Source: Pontimonas sp. (GTDB lineage Bacteria; Actinomycetota; Actinomycetes; Actinomycetales; Microbacteriaceae). Taken from it: a stretch of 9,792 nt of DNA. The translations under genes were made by a program, and so were the position numbers. The notes under the pieces are model-generated. The model ran no database searches. It worked only from the letters and a program-made list of their open reading frames with translations, and had not been told where the DNA came from. Shown in pieces: positions 1 through 5,759 of this stretch; position 1 is the first letter of the stretch, and the number at the start of each line of letters is the position of its first letter. The stretch spans positions 1-9,792 of the forward strand of contig JAIOWV010000042.1 of assembly GCA_021741945.1 (NCBI GenBank). Direction: 5' to 3'.

Positions 1-140
1 TCGGTCAGACAGTCGGATCCCGCGTCATCATCGTGATTCCCCCGGAGCTGGGTTACGGGCCCTCCGGTGGAACAGGGGATGGGGCGATTGGTGCTGAGGA
101 CACCATCGTCTTCGTCGTCGACATCCTCGGAGTTCAGTAA
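1..140 (+). CDS. FKBP-type peptidyl-prolyl cis-trans isomerase, C-terminal end (partial)
   Basis: Only the last 45 codons are present (reading frame starts at base 3, stop TAA at 138-140). The visible part contains VIPPELGYG followed by a glycine-rich turn and DTIVFVVDILGVQ. This is the characteristic end of the FKBP fold: the IPPxLGYG loop and the final beta-strand TxVFxVxLL. Such enzymes catalyse cis-trans isomerisation of prolyl bonds during protein folding. The N-terminus lies outside the window, so it cannot be said whether the protein carries a lipoprotein or secretion signal, or a second FKBP domain, as many actinobacterial ones do. The stop is only 3 nt from the stop of the convergent DUF2236 gene. 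The family call is solid; the subtype is unknown. Confidence 0.88.
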   Translation, partial: GQTVGSRVIIVIPPELGYGPSGGTGDGAIGAEDTIVFVVDILGVQ

Positions 141-143
141 CCC

Positions 144-1061
144 CTACTCAGTAGGCAAGCCGAGGCGAGTAAGTCGTTCCCTCGCTCGGCGACGGCTTGT
201 CGACTCAGTTCCCAACACCACGCCCGTGAGCCACAGGACAAGCCGAGTAAGAGTGATGGCCGGCCACCATGGCCGATTCAGCCCCAACATCGCTCGATAG
301 CGGGGCTCCATCGTTGCAATGGCGCCGCCCACCATGATGGCGTAGGAGATCCGAGCAGGTCCAGGAAGCGGTGGTTTTGTGAGAAACCGCAGTGCCTTTT
401 TGACCCGGTCATCGGCACGAAGCACAGGGTGGAAGGCCTCGAGAGCACTCTGAAGCTCAGCGCGTGAGCGCGGGGGCGTCTGGAGTCCCATAAGTTCTCC
501 CGCTGCCGCCCATTCGCGGACGTAGCTGTCCTCCCCAGACTCGCCGGGGGCAGTGATGGGAATGGCGTCTCCCCATTGGCGGTGAGCGGCGAGGAAAGCA
601 TCGGTGAAGACAATGTGGACCCAGGCCACCAGATCCTGGTCTTTGGCCGAGTAGTTGGTTGCCTGGTGTTCCTTGTTGGTTGCCGGGTATGTGCCGTTCA
701 CGCGATCGTGGAGCCTCGAGACTCTGGTGGTCTCCGCTCCGACGGTCTGTGTTGACCCAAAGGTTGTGGTCACGACCCAGCGCACGGTTCCAGCCAACCG
801 TCCCAGTGGATCATCGGCGTAGCGGGAATGGTCATGAACGCCGGCCATTGCGCCCGGGTGCAGTGTCTGCATTAACAGCGCGCGCACGCCGGCCACAATC
901 ACGGGAATTCCGCCGTTCACGTGCCACACCGCCGACCCTGGACCGAAGTAGCCAGCGTCATCGCCTTCAGCGATTTTGCTGACCCAGTCCGGCTCTCCGT
1001 TTGGGTCACCAGAGAGCATGGTCAGGAGTTGGGCCCGATATTGCTGGCGGAGTGATGGCAC
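144..1061 (-). CDS. DUF2236 / MpaB-like oxygenase family protein
   Basis: Predicted 305 aa. It shows the DUF2236 (oxygenase MpaB / latex-clearing-protein-like) pattern: GPGSAVWHVNGG near residues 40-51, LMQTLHPGAMAGV near 63-75, RLAGT at 88-92, and a conserved His at 118 (SRLHDRVNG). In the rubber oxygenase Lcp of this superfamily, an Arg-xxx-Thr pair and a His some 30 residues later surround a b-type haem. R88/T92/H118 reproduce that arrangement, so haem binding and oxygen chemistry are inferred; the substrate is unknown. No signal peptide is visible; the C-terminus has a hydrophobic helix (about 265-283) then a basic tail. Start choice: the frame extends to a TTG at 1100, but that codon lies in the CsoR-type operator and lacks a ribosome-binding site. 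GTG at 1061 has AAGGTGG at 1072-1066 just upstream and is preferred. The gene is divergent from the CoA-disulfide reductase gene and may share its regulation. Confidence 0.8.
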   Translation of the reverse strand: MPSLRQQYRAQLLTMLSGDPNGEPDWVSKIAEGDDAGYFGPGSAVWHVNGGIPVIVAGVRALLMQTLHPGAMAGVHDHSRYADDPLGRLAGTVRWVVTTTFGSTQTVGAETTRVSRLHDRVNGTYPATNKEHQATNYSAKDQDLVAWVHIVFTDAFLAAHRQWGDAIPITAPGESGEDSYVREWAAAGELMGLQTPPRSRAELQSALEAFHPVLRADDRVKKALRFLTKPPLPGPARISYAIMVGGAIATMEPRYRAMLGLNRPWWPAITLTRLVLWLTGVVLGTESTSRRRARERLTRLGLPTE

Positions 1062-1065
1062 GACA

Positions 1066-1072
1066 CCACCTT
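1066..1072 (-). promoter_or_regulatory. Ribosome-binding site selecting GTG 1061 for the DUF2236 gene
   Basis: On the minus strand AAGGTGG lies 4 nt before GTG 1059-1061. No similar motif precedes the longer TTG start at 1100, or is needed for the downstream ATG at codon 15 of the shorter form. This decides the 305-aa start. Purine-rich match seen directly; function inferred. Confidence 0.55.
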
Positions 1073-1099
1073 GGCAGAGCGGTGCTGATAGAACGGGCA

Positions 1100-1115
1100 A
1101 TACCCTAGGGGGTAT
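1100..1115. promoter_or_regulatory. CsoR/CstR-type operator
   Basis: ATACCCTAGGGGGTAT is an inverted repeat with perfect 6-bp arms, ATACCC and GGGTAT, around a 4-nt spacer; its core CCCTAGGG is itself an 8-bp palindrome. TACCC-N4-GGGTA with a G/C tract is the known operator style of CsoR-family repressors, including CsoR and CstR of Firmicutes and Actinobacteria. It ends on the first base of the putative -10 hexamer of the reductase gene (1115-1120), an ideal place for repression. The cognate repressor gene lies in the same operon at 2814-3089, which suggests autoregulation. I did not notice a second copy of the full motif in the window. Confidence 0.8.
1102..1107 (-). promoter_or_regulatory. 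Possible -10 hexamer for the DUF2236 gene
   Basis: On the minus strand TAGGGT fits TANNNT and would place transcription start near 1095, leaving a leader of about 34 nt that contains the AAGGTGG ribosome-binding site. The hexamer lies inside the CsoR-type operator, so repressor binding would also block this promoter. No convincing -35 is seen. This is a weak match that could be accidental because the operator itself supplies the sequence. Confidence 0.25.
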
Positions 1116-1120
1116 ATAGT
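1115..1120 (+). promoter_or_regulatory. -10 hexamer (TATAGT) of the reductase-cstR operon
   Basis: TATAGT begins exactly 12 nt before the ATG at 1127. This is the spacing expected when transcription starts on the A of the start codon (leaderless mRNA), and the same distance is seen before dapB and dapA in this window. The CsoR-type operator abuts and overlaps its first base. No clear TTGACA-like -35 is present in 1090-1098. Confidence 0.55.
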
Positions 1121-1126
1121 GGAGGT

Positions 1127-2788
1127 ATGAACGTGGAAATATCTGGCCCCAAAACTGTCGTCATCATCGGAGGGGTTGCTGGCGGAATGTCGGCAGCCAC
1201 CAGGCTTCGCCGCATCAATGAGGACGCCGAAATCATTGTCCTGGAGCGCGGCGGCGCTGTCTCCTTCGCCAATTGTGGTCTTCCGTACCACGTGGGTGGG
1301 GTCATCCCGAACCGCGGTTCTTTGGTTCTCCAGCAACCCGCTCAGCTCAAGAAGCGCTTCAACATTGACGTTCACTTGCGCACCGAAGCCACAGCCATCA
1401 ACGCTGCTGACAAGACGGTCAGTGTCAAGGATTTGGAATCTGGCGCCACACGGGAGATCGGCTATGACGCCTTGATTCTCAGCCCAGGCTCCACGCCCTT
1501 CAGGCCCCCTATTCCCGGTGTTGAGACCGCGCATGTGCTCTGGAATCTCGATGACATGGATCGGCTGATCGCAGCAGCCGAGACTGCCACCAGCGCGATT
1601 GTCGTCGGAGGCGGCTTCATCGGGCTGGAGCTTGCGGAGAACCTCGTTCACCGCGGTATTCGGACCACCCTTGTTGAAGCACTGCCTCAGTTGATGCCGA
1701 CATTGGATGTGGAGATGGCATGGCCTCTGGTTGAGCGCGCACGATTCAAGGGTCTTGATGTGAAGCTCCAGGCGCAAGTCACAGAAATCACTGCCGAGGG
1801 CGTCACCTTGGCCAGCGGCGAGCAGCTTGCCGCGGACTTCACCGTGGTTGCCGTCGGCGCCAGGCCCAACACCGAACTTGCTATCGCGGCCGGACTCGAG
1901 ATGGGTGATGCCGGGGGAGTGCGCGTTGATGAGCAGCAGCGCACCTCTGACCCGCACATCTGGGCAGTCGGAGACGTCGCCGAGAAGCCTCGCCCGGATG
2001 GTCATAGCTTGGTCCCCCTGGCAGGGCTCGCTAATCGCCACGGGCGATTGGCAGCGGATTCGATCATGGGTCGGCCTGCGAAAGCGGTCACCGCTTTTGG
2101 CACTTCGATTGTTGGGTTCTTTGGAATTGCCGCAGCATCGACCGGATATACCGAGAGAGTGCTGAAGGGAAAGGGCCGCGCCCTGCGCGTCATTCACACC
2201 CACCCCATCAACCACGCTGGCTATTACCCAGATGCCAGCCAGATGGCGATGAAGCTGATTGTCGACCCGGAGACCGACCTCATCCTCGGTGCTCAGGTTG
2301 TGGGTGAAGAGGGCGTCGACAAGCGCATCGACGTTATCGCCACAGCGATGGCAGCGGGTTTGACCGCGAGCGACTTGATGGATCTTGAGCTGTCCTATGC
2401 ACCGCAGTTCGCTTCGGCCAAAGACCCGGTGAACATGCTGGGGTATGTCAATGACAACCGTGCAACGGGTGAGGCCAGTGTGCAGTGGCACGAGGTTGAT
2501 GGCCTCCTCTCACAGGGATGGCAGCTCATTGATGTGCGCACTGAGGGCGAATACACCAGGGGAGCAATTCCAGGCTCTCGGTTGATGACCCTCGATCAGC
2601 TTCGCGAGCATGTTGAGGAGCTCCGTGGGCAGAAAGTCATTGTCACCTGTCGCGTGGGCCAGCGCGGCCACACTGCGGCGAGCATTCTCCGCCAAGAGGG
2701 TATTGAGGTTGCAAATCTTGATGGCGGTTATCTCACCTGGCAGATGGGCGTTGCTGCCACCACTCCTGAACTTGTCACGGCACACTAG
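1127..2788 (+). CDS. CoA-disulfide/persulfide reductase with C-terminal rhodanese domain (CoADR-Rhd)
   Basis: 553 aa. N-terminal FAD-binding motif GGVAGGMSAA (15-24). The redox Cys is C50 within SFANCGLPYHVGG, the single-cysteine active site of CoA-disulfide reductase/NADH oxidase relatives. NAD(P)H-binding GGGFIGLELA is at 161-170, the second FAD motif WAVGDVAE at 279-286, and the dimerisation domain includes LSYAPQFASAKDPVN (422-436). Residues about 455-540 are a rhodanese domain: LIDVRTEGEY (467-476), active-site loop C508-R-V-G-Q-R513, and LDGGYLTW near the end. Fusions of this type reduce CoA disulfide, CoA persulfide or polysulfide with NAD(P)H, the rhodanese handling the sulfane sulfur in the cytoplasm. 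It precedes a CsoR-family repressor gene by 25 nt and follows the matching operator, which points to sulfide/persulfide detoxification. Start: ATG 1127 is taken as leaderless (hexamer at 1115-1120). GTG 1133, spaced 7 nt after GGAGG at 1121-1125, is a real alternative that removes two residues. Confidence 0.9.
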   Translation: MNVEISGPKTVVIIGGVAGGMSAATRLRRINEDAEIIVLERGGAVSFANCGLPYHVGGVIPNRGSLVLQQPAQLKKRFNIDVHLRTEATAINAADKTVSVKDLESGATREIGYDALILSPGSTPFRPPIPGVETAHVLWNLDDMDRLIAAAETATSAIVVGGGFIGLELAENLVHRGIRTTLVEALPQLMPTLDVEMAWPLVERARFKGLDVKLQAQVTEITAEGVTLASGEQLAADFTVVAVGARPNTELAIAAGLEMGDAGGVRVDEQQRTSDPHIWAVGDVAEKPRPDGHSLVPLAGLANRHGRLAADSIMGRPAKAVTAFGTSIVGFFGIAAASTGYTERVLKGKGRALRVIHTHPINHAGYYPDASQMAMKLIVDPETDLILGAQVVGEEGVDKRIDVIATAMAAGLTASDLMDLELSYAPQFASAKDPVNMLGYVNDNRATGEASVQWHEVDGLLSQGWQLIDVRTEGEYTRGAIPGSRLMTLDQLREHVEELRGQKVIVTCRVGQRGHTAASILRQEGIEVANLDGGYLTWQMGVAATTPELVTAH

Positions 2789-2813
2789 GAACTAGCGAGA
2801 GAAGGGCATCACG

Positions 2814-3089
2814 ATGAGCGAAGAGCCAACGAGCGACATGAAGCCGGTGATCAACCGTTTGCGTCGAGCGCACGGACAACTTGCGGCCGTGATCACGATG
2901 GTTGAGCAGGGCAAAGACTGTCGCTCTGTCGTCACCCAGCTCTCAGCTGTTTCTAGCGCACTCGACAAGGCAGGCTTCGCCATTATTGCCACCGCCATGA
3001 AAGAGTGCGTGGCTGAGGAGGGCAAGCCCCAGAAAGAGGGAGCTTTGGCTGTTGAAGACCTGGAGAAGCTCTTTCTCAGCCTTTCGTAG
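2814..3089 (+). CDS. CsoR-family transcriptional repressor, probably persulfide-sensing (CstR-like)
   Basis: 91 aa, all-helical DUF156/CsoR family: NRLRRAHGQLAAVITMVEQG (14-33), C36 in DCRSVVTQLSAVSSAL, and C65 in AMKECV. Against copper-sensing M. tuberculosis CsoR (ligands C36, H61, C65) both cysteines align at the same positions, but the His position is Ala61. CstR-type sensors, which form di- or polysulfide links between the two cysteines when exposed to persulfides, also lack that His. With the upstream CoADR-rhodanese gene and the TACCC-N4-GGGTA operator, persulfide sensing is inferred rather than copper sensing. There is no copper chaperone or copper ATPase gene nearby. The ribosome-binding site AGAAGGG precedes ATG 2814 by 7 nt, and the gene lies 25 nt after the reductase, so cotranscription and autoregulation are likely. 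The family is certain; the effector is inferred. Confidence 0.88.
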   Translation: MSEEPTSDMKPVINRLRRAHGQLAAVITMVEQGKDCRSVVTQLSAVSSALDKAGFAIIATAMKECVAEEGKPQKEGALAVEDLEKLFLSLS

Positions 3090-3114
3090 AGCCCGGAAGG
3101 GTACCCAGGGATTG

Positions 3115-3120
3115 TAGGCT
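3115..3120 (+). promoter_or_regulatory. -10 hexamer (TAGGCT) of dapB, leaderless configuration
   Basis: TAGGCT (TANNNT) begins exactly 12 nt before ATG 3127, so transcription would start at the start codon itself. No Shine-Dalgarno sequence lies between the hexamer and ATG, which supports a leaderless mRNA. The -35 region has no recognisable TTGACA, common in actinobacterial promoters. Confidence 0.55.
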
Positions 3121-3126
3121 GGGCCC

Positions 3127-3864
3127 ATGCCAACCCGAATTGCAGTGGTAGGGGCGACCGGTCGCCTCGGAACCCACGTCTGTGAGGTGGTTGAGGCGCT
3201 CCCGGACTTCGAGCTCGTGGCCCGCCTTGATTCGCGCAGCGACCTGCAGGAGATGATTGGCTCCGACATCGTGGTCGATGCCACCCTCCCCGGGGTTTCT
3301 GGCAAGGTTGTCGAATTCGCTCTGGGCCAGGGCCTGAAGGTCCTTGTGGGAACGAGCGGCTGGAATCACGACAAAATTTCCGCGCTATCGGCTCTGGTAG
3401 AGGCGAATCCTGGAACTGGCGTCTTTGTTGTTCCGAACTTTTCTCTCGGTGCGACACTGCAGACCCTTGCAGCGCGTCTAGTTGCAACCCACTTTGAGTC
3501 CATCGAGATTGTGGAAACTCATCATGCCGGCAAGGTTGATTCGCCCTCGGGCACAGCAGTGCGTGCTGCTGAGCAGATTGCAGAGGCGCGAAAAGACCTG
3601 GGTGGCGTGATTGCGCCCCACTCAAATCAGAGCGCCCGCGGCGAACTTGTCGCCGGGGTCCCTGTGCACTCGCTGCGCTTGAGCGGAGTGCTTGCCAAGC
3701 AGGAGATTGTTTTTGGGGGAGTGGGCGAAACCCTCACCATTTCCCACGAGACCCACTCCCGGGACGCCTATCAGGTGGGAATTGGTGCCGCACTCGCATT
3801 CATGAGGGATCACACCGGCGTTGCCGTGGGTCTTGAGCACGCTCTAGGGGTTTCCGCCCCGTGA
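3127..3864 (+). CDS. dapB: 4-hydroxy-tetrahydrodipicolinate reductase
   Basis: 245 aa, the usual size for an actinobacterial DapB. It reduces 4-hydroxy-tetrahydrodipicolinate with NAD(P)H, the second step of the diaminopimelate/lysine branch feeding peptidoglycan synthesis. The dinucleotide-binding motif VVGATGRLG is at 7-15 (Leu where many have Met in GRMG), GTSGW at 75-79, and VPNFSLGA at 102-109. The signature ETHHAGKVDSPSGTA is at 130-144, giving the catalytic His132/His133 pair, Lys136 and the substrate-binding SGT loop. VHSLRLSG and EIVFGGVGETLTISHETHSR complete the C-terminal domain. It appears leaderless (hexamer 3115-3120). Its stop TGA overlaps the GTG start of the next gene. dapA, the preceding step of the pathway, is on the same strand about 3.7 kb downstream, separated by a minus-strand block. 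Confidence 0.96.
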   Translation: MPTRIAVVGATGRLGTHVCEVVEALPDFELVARLDSRSDLQEMIGSDIVVDATLPGVSGKVVEFALGQGLKVLVGTSGWNHDKISALSALVEANPGTGVFVVPNFSLGATLQTLAARLVATHFESIEIVETHHAGKVDSPSGTAVRAAEQIAEARKDLGGVIAPHSNQSARGELVAGVPVHSLRLSGVLAKQEIVFGGVGETLTISHETHSRDAYQVGIGAALAFMRDHTGVAVGLEHALGVSAP

Positions 3865-4304
3865 ACCGACCAATGCTGGGCGCCATATTCATGGCGGTCC
3901 TTCTGGTCATCTACTTGGGCTTTAGCGTCAACTATGCGTGGATTCTGATCTCCGATGCATCTCCCTTGGCCAACGCCATGGGCTACGCCCTGCTCGTATT
4001 GCCAGCCCTTGGCGCATGGGGACTGTCGGCGGAGATGCGTTTCGCCTTTCGCTCACAGGCGCTGATGAGGCGACTCGAAGGGGAAGGTTTGCTTCCGGAA
4101 GAAGAGCTCCCTCGCCTGCCAAGCGGTCGGCCAGATCGCTCAGCTGCAGACGCAGTGTTCCCCGACTTCTCGGAAGCGCTCCAAGCGAACCCCGAGTCAT
4201 GGCAGGCATGGCTTCGACTGGGTCTTGCCTATGACGCCTGTGGTGACCGGCGGCGAGCCCGGTGGGCTGTCCGCAGGGCGATTGCGCTAGCCAAGCAGGC
4301 CTAG
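3861..4304 (+). CDS. Small membrane protein with TPR-like C-terminus, unknown function
   Basis: 147 aa, not recognised as a named protein. Two hydrophobic segments, about 8-31 (GAIFMAVLLVIYLGFSV...) and 40-56 (MGYALLVLPALGAWGL), form a hairpin in the membrane with a short loop. An acidic/proline-rich linker follows (about 74-95). The C-terminal helices, about 98-146, read like one TPR unit (SEALQANPESWQAWLRLGLAYDACGDRRRARWAVRRAIALA), so a cytoplasmic protein-interaction tail is likely. The start is GTG in a GTGA overlap with the dapB stop, indicating translational coupling; no separate promoter is seen. Its TAG stop shares the bases CTAG with the stop of the convergent TIGR01777 gene. Coupling to dapB suggests, without proving, a link to cell-envelope precursor supply. 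Confidence 0.8.
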   Translation: MNRPMLGAIFMAVLLVIYLGFSVNYAWILISDASPLANAMGYALLVLPALGAWGLSAEMRFAFRSQALMRRLEGEGLLPEEELPRLPSGRPDRSAADAVFPDFSEALQANPESWQAWLRLGLAYDACGDRRRARWAVRRAIALAKQA

Positions 4305-5230
4305 CGCCGCCCCAGCATTCGTGCGATCGCGTCGGCAATGGTGACGTCATCGAACCGGAAGCCGATGATGTCGAGCCGTTGATTGATGACGCGCTGGGAG
4401 CTCAACAGCAGTTCTTCCCCCGCTTCGCCCATCAGCGCCTTGACCGCGAAGGTGGGAAGCCCCAACAGATGGGGGCGGCGCAGCACTCGTGCGAGCTCCT
4501 TGGTCAAATCTGTGGCGGTCGCTGGTGTGGGACCGACCAAGTTGAAGATTGTCTGGTCGGTGTCGTGGGTGACCAGGTAGCCAAGCGCTCGAACCTCATC
4601 GTGGAGGCTAATCCAGGGCCACCACTGCGTGCCAGGCCCGATCTTGCCTCCCACACCAAGTCGCGTTTGGAGCGCCAGCGGCGCGAGAGCACCGCCGCGA
4701 CCAACCACCAGACCGGTTCTGGCAATACAGACGCGGGTCTTCTTGCTGGAGGCAACCTGGGCCTCGCCTTCCCACGCCTCGACAACGTCTGCCAAGAATC
4801 CACTGCCCCGGGGACTGAACTCGGTCAGCTCCTCATTACCTCGGTCGCCATAGAACCCGACCGCGCTGCCTTGAATGAGGAGTGAGGGTGTGTTCTCTGC
4901 TTGGGTGATCGCGCTTGCCAGTGTGCGGGTCGCATTGACCCGCGAGCTCATGATGAGGTTCTTGTGACGCTTCGTCCAGGGAATCTTTCCAATGGAGGCG
5001 CCGGAGAGATTGATCACAACATCGATGTGATCGATGATGCCTGAGTCAATGGTCCCGGCGTCGGGGTTCCACTGGTGTTCGCTTGGTCCTTGGGGGGTTC
5101 GTCTGACGAGGGTGTGCACGATGTGCCCGGCTTCGACCAGCGAGCTGCGAAGCGGAGTTCCAATCATCCCGCTAGCACCCGCGAGAAGAATCCGACGCGG
5201 CCTCGCGTCGCTAGGAAGGTCCACGACCAT
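4301..5230 (-). CDS. TIGR01777-family NAD(P)-dependent epimerase-like protein (YfcH/SulA type)
   Basis: 309 aa, extended short-chain dehydrogenase fold. The Rossmann motif LLAGASGMIG is at 15-24; NLSGASI (74-80) and SRVNATRTL (96-104) match the family. GSAVGFYGDRG (121-131) covers the site where classical epimerases have Ser/YxxxK, a motif that TIGR01777 members keep only in altered form. FLADVVEAWE (145-154), IARTGLVVGRGGAL (169-182) and WWPWISLHDEV (203-213) follow. The end (about 255-305) is the DUF1731 domain with GEELLLSSQRV and GFRFDD. The substrate is not known for this family; some relatives were annotated as cell-division inhibitors (SulA) without strong support. The ATG overlaps the stop of the OsmC gene as TAATG, so translation is probably coupled. 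The 3' end shares CTAG with the convergent gene. Confidence 0.9.
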   Translation of the reverse strand: MVVDLPSDARPRRILLAGASGMIGTPLRSSLVEAGHIVHTLVRRTPQGPSEHQWNPDAGTIDSGIIDHIDVVINLSGASIGKIPWTKRHKNLIMSSRVNATRTLASAITQAENTPSLLIQGSAVGFYGDRGNEELTEFSPRGSGFLADVVEAWEGEAQVASSKKTRVCIARTGLVVGRGGALAPLALQTRLGVGGKIGPGTQWWPWISLHDEVRALGYLVTHDTDQTIFNLVGPTPATATDLTKELARVLRRPHLLGLPTFAVKALMGEAGEELLLSSQRVINQRLDIIGFRFDDVTIADAIARMLGRR

Positions 5231-5655
5231 TACGCGAGTGACGCCTCAAGAGTGATGGGGACGCCGGCCAAGGCCTTGGAAATCGGGCAATTCGCCTTGG
5301 CGTCCTCGGCGAAGCGTTGGAATGTTGCCTCGTCGATGCCTGGGATTGTCGCCAAGAGCAGCAAATGCGATCCGGTGACGCCTTCGCCGGGAACAAAGGT
5401 GACTGCTGCCGTGACCTCAAGCTTTTCTGGGGGCATTCCTGCTCCGGTCAGTGCGTGAGAGAGCGCCATCGAGTAGCACGCAGAGTGTGCGGCACCGAGA
5501 AGTTCCTCAGGGTTGGTTATCCCGGTCTGCCCCTCGCTGCGAGCCGCCCAGGTCACATCGAATGATGCGGCGCCCGAGGACACGAGCGACGTGGTGCCTG
5601 ACCCTTCGACCAGGCTTCCGGCCCACTGCGTCTTTGCTTCACTGGTTACTGCCAT
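5230..5655 (-). CDS. OsmC-family peroxiredoxin
   Basis: 141 aa, the normal length for OsmC/Ohr proteins. The two redox cysteines are C60 in LLGAAHSACYSMALSHAL and C123 in AKANCPISKAL. TNPEELLGAAHSAC is the hallmark start of the central helix. The pattern (first residues MAVTSEAKTQWAG, NCPISK) is closer to OsmC than to Ohr. Proteins of this family reduce organic hydroperoxides with the peroxidatic Cys and regain thiols from dithiol partners; they act in the cytoplasm. A strong ribosome-binding site AAGGAG lies 6 nt before ATG 5655. The stop overlaps the start of the TIGR01777 gene by one base. Upstream is a hairpin ending the DUF4395 gene, so this pair probably has its own promoter in 5668-5740, though no clear hexamer was found. 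Confidence 0.93.
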   Translation of the reverse strand: MAVTSEAKTQWAGSLVEGSGTTSLVSSGAASFDVTWAARSEGQTGITNPEELLGAAHSACYSMALSHALTGAGMPPEKLEVTAAVTFVPGEGVTGSHLLLLATIPGIDEATFQRFAEDAKANCPISKALAGVPITLEASLA

Positions 5656-5740
5656 GGTGTGCTCCTTGGTCGAGGTCTGTGTATGTCATAGAACCACACT
5701 TCCCCGCGCGATGGCAGGCCCCAAAGAAAATTCTCAGCTG

Positions 5741-5759
5741 ATTAGACCGAAGGCCTAAT
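5741..5759 (-). terminator. Hairpin at the end of the thioredoxin-DUF4395 operon
   Basis: Read on the minus strand, ATTAGGCCTTCGGTCTAAT folds into an 8-bp stem (seven Watson-Crick pairs plus one G-U) with a 3-nt TTC loop, spanning the DUF4395 stop codon at 5742-5744. A T-rich run, AATTTTCTTT, follows about 8 nt beyond the stem. On the plus strand the G-U pair becomes an A-C mismatch, so the structure favours minus-strand transcripts. The T run is displaced and interrupted, so intrinsic termination may be weak; an mRNA-stabilising hairpin is the alternative. Confidence 0.4.

Noticed and set aside
103..122. TCG/TCGTC run near the end of the FKBP gene as a tandem repeat
   Set aside because: It encodes the conserved Ile-Val-Phe-Val-Val-Asp strand; the repetition comes from codon choice.
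143..155. CCTACT-C-AGTAGG inverted repeat between FKBP and DUF2236 stops as a bidirectional terminator
   Set aside because: The stem is only about 5 bp with a 3-nt loop and has no T tract on either side; too weak to call.
1062..1100. TTG at 1100 as start of the DUF2236 gene, adding 13 residues
   Set aside because: TTG lies at the edge of the operator with no ribosome-binding site, whereas GTG 1061 has AAGGTGG at a suitable distance.
1022..2491. Long minus-strand open frame (489 codons) opposite the reductase gene
   Set aside because: It is antisense to a gene with clear flavoprotein motifs; its translation is rich in Arg, His, Cys and Gln with no recognisable domain. This is typical of the complementary frame of a GC-rich gene.
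3099..3106. GGGTACCC palindrome upstream of dapB as a second CsoR/CstR operator
   Set aside because: The half-sites point outward and overlap rather than forming TACCC-N4-GGGTA. The following TACCC-A-GGGAT has the wrong spacing.
2792..3625. Minus-strand open frame (277 codons) over the cstR-like gene and dapB
   Set aside because: It crosses two well-supported plus-strand genes and their promoter, with a low-complexity Arg/Ser/Pro composition.
4262..4885. Plus-strand open frame (207 codons) opposite TIGR01777
   Set aside because: It overlaps the real TPR-like gene and runs antisense to TIGR01777; no domain is visible.
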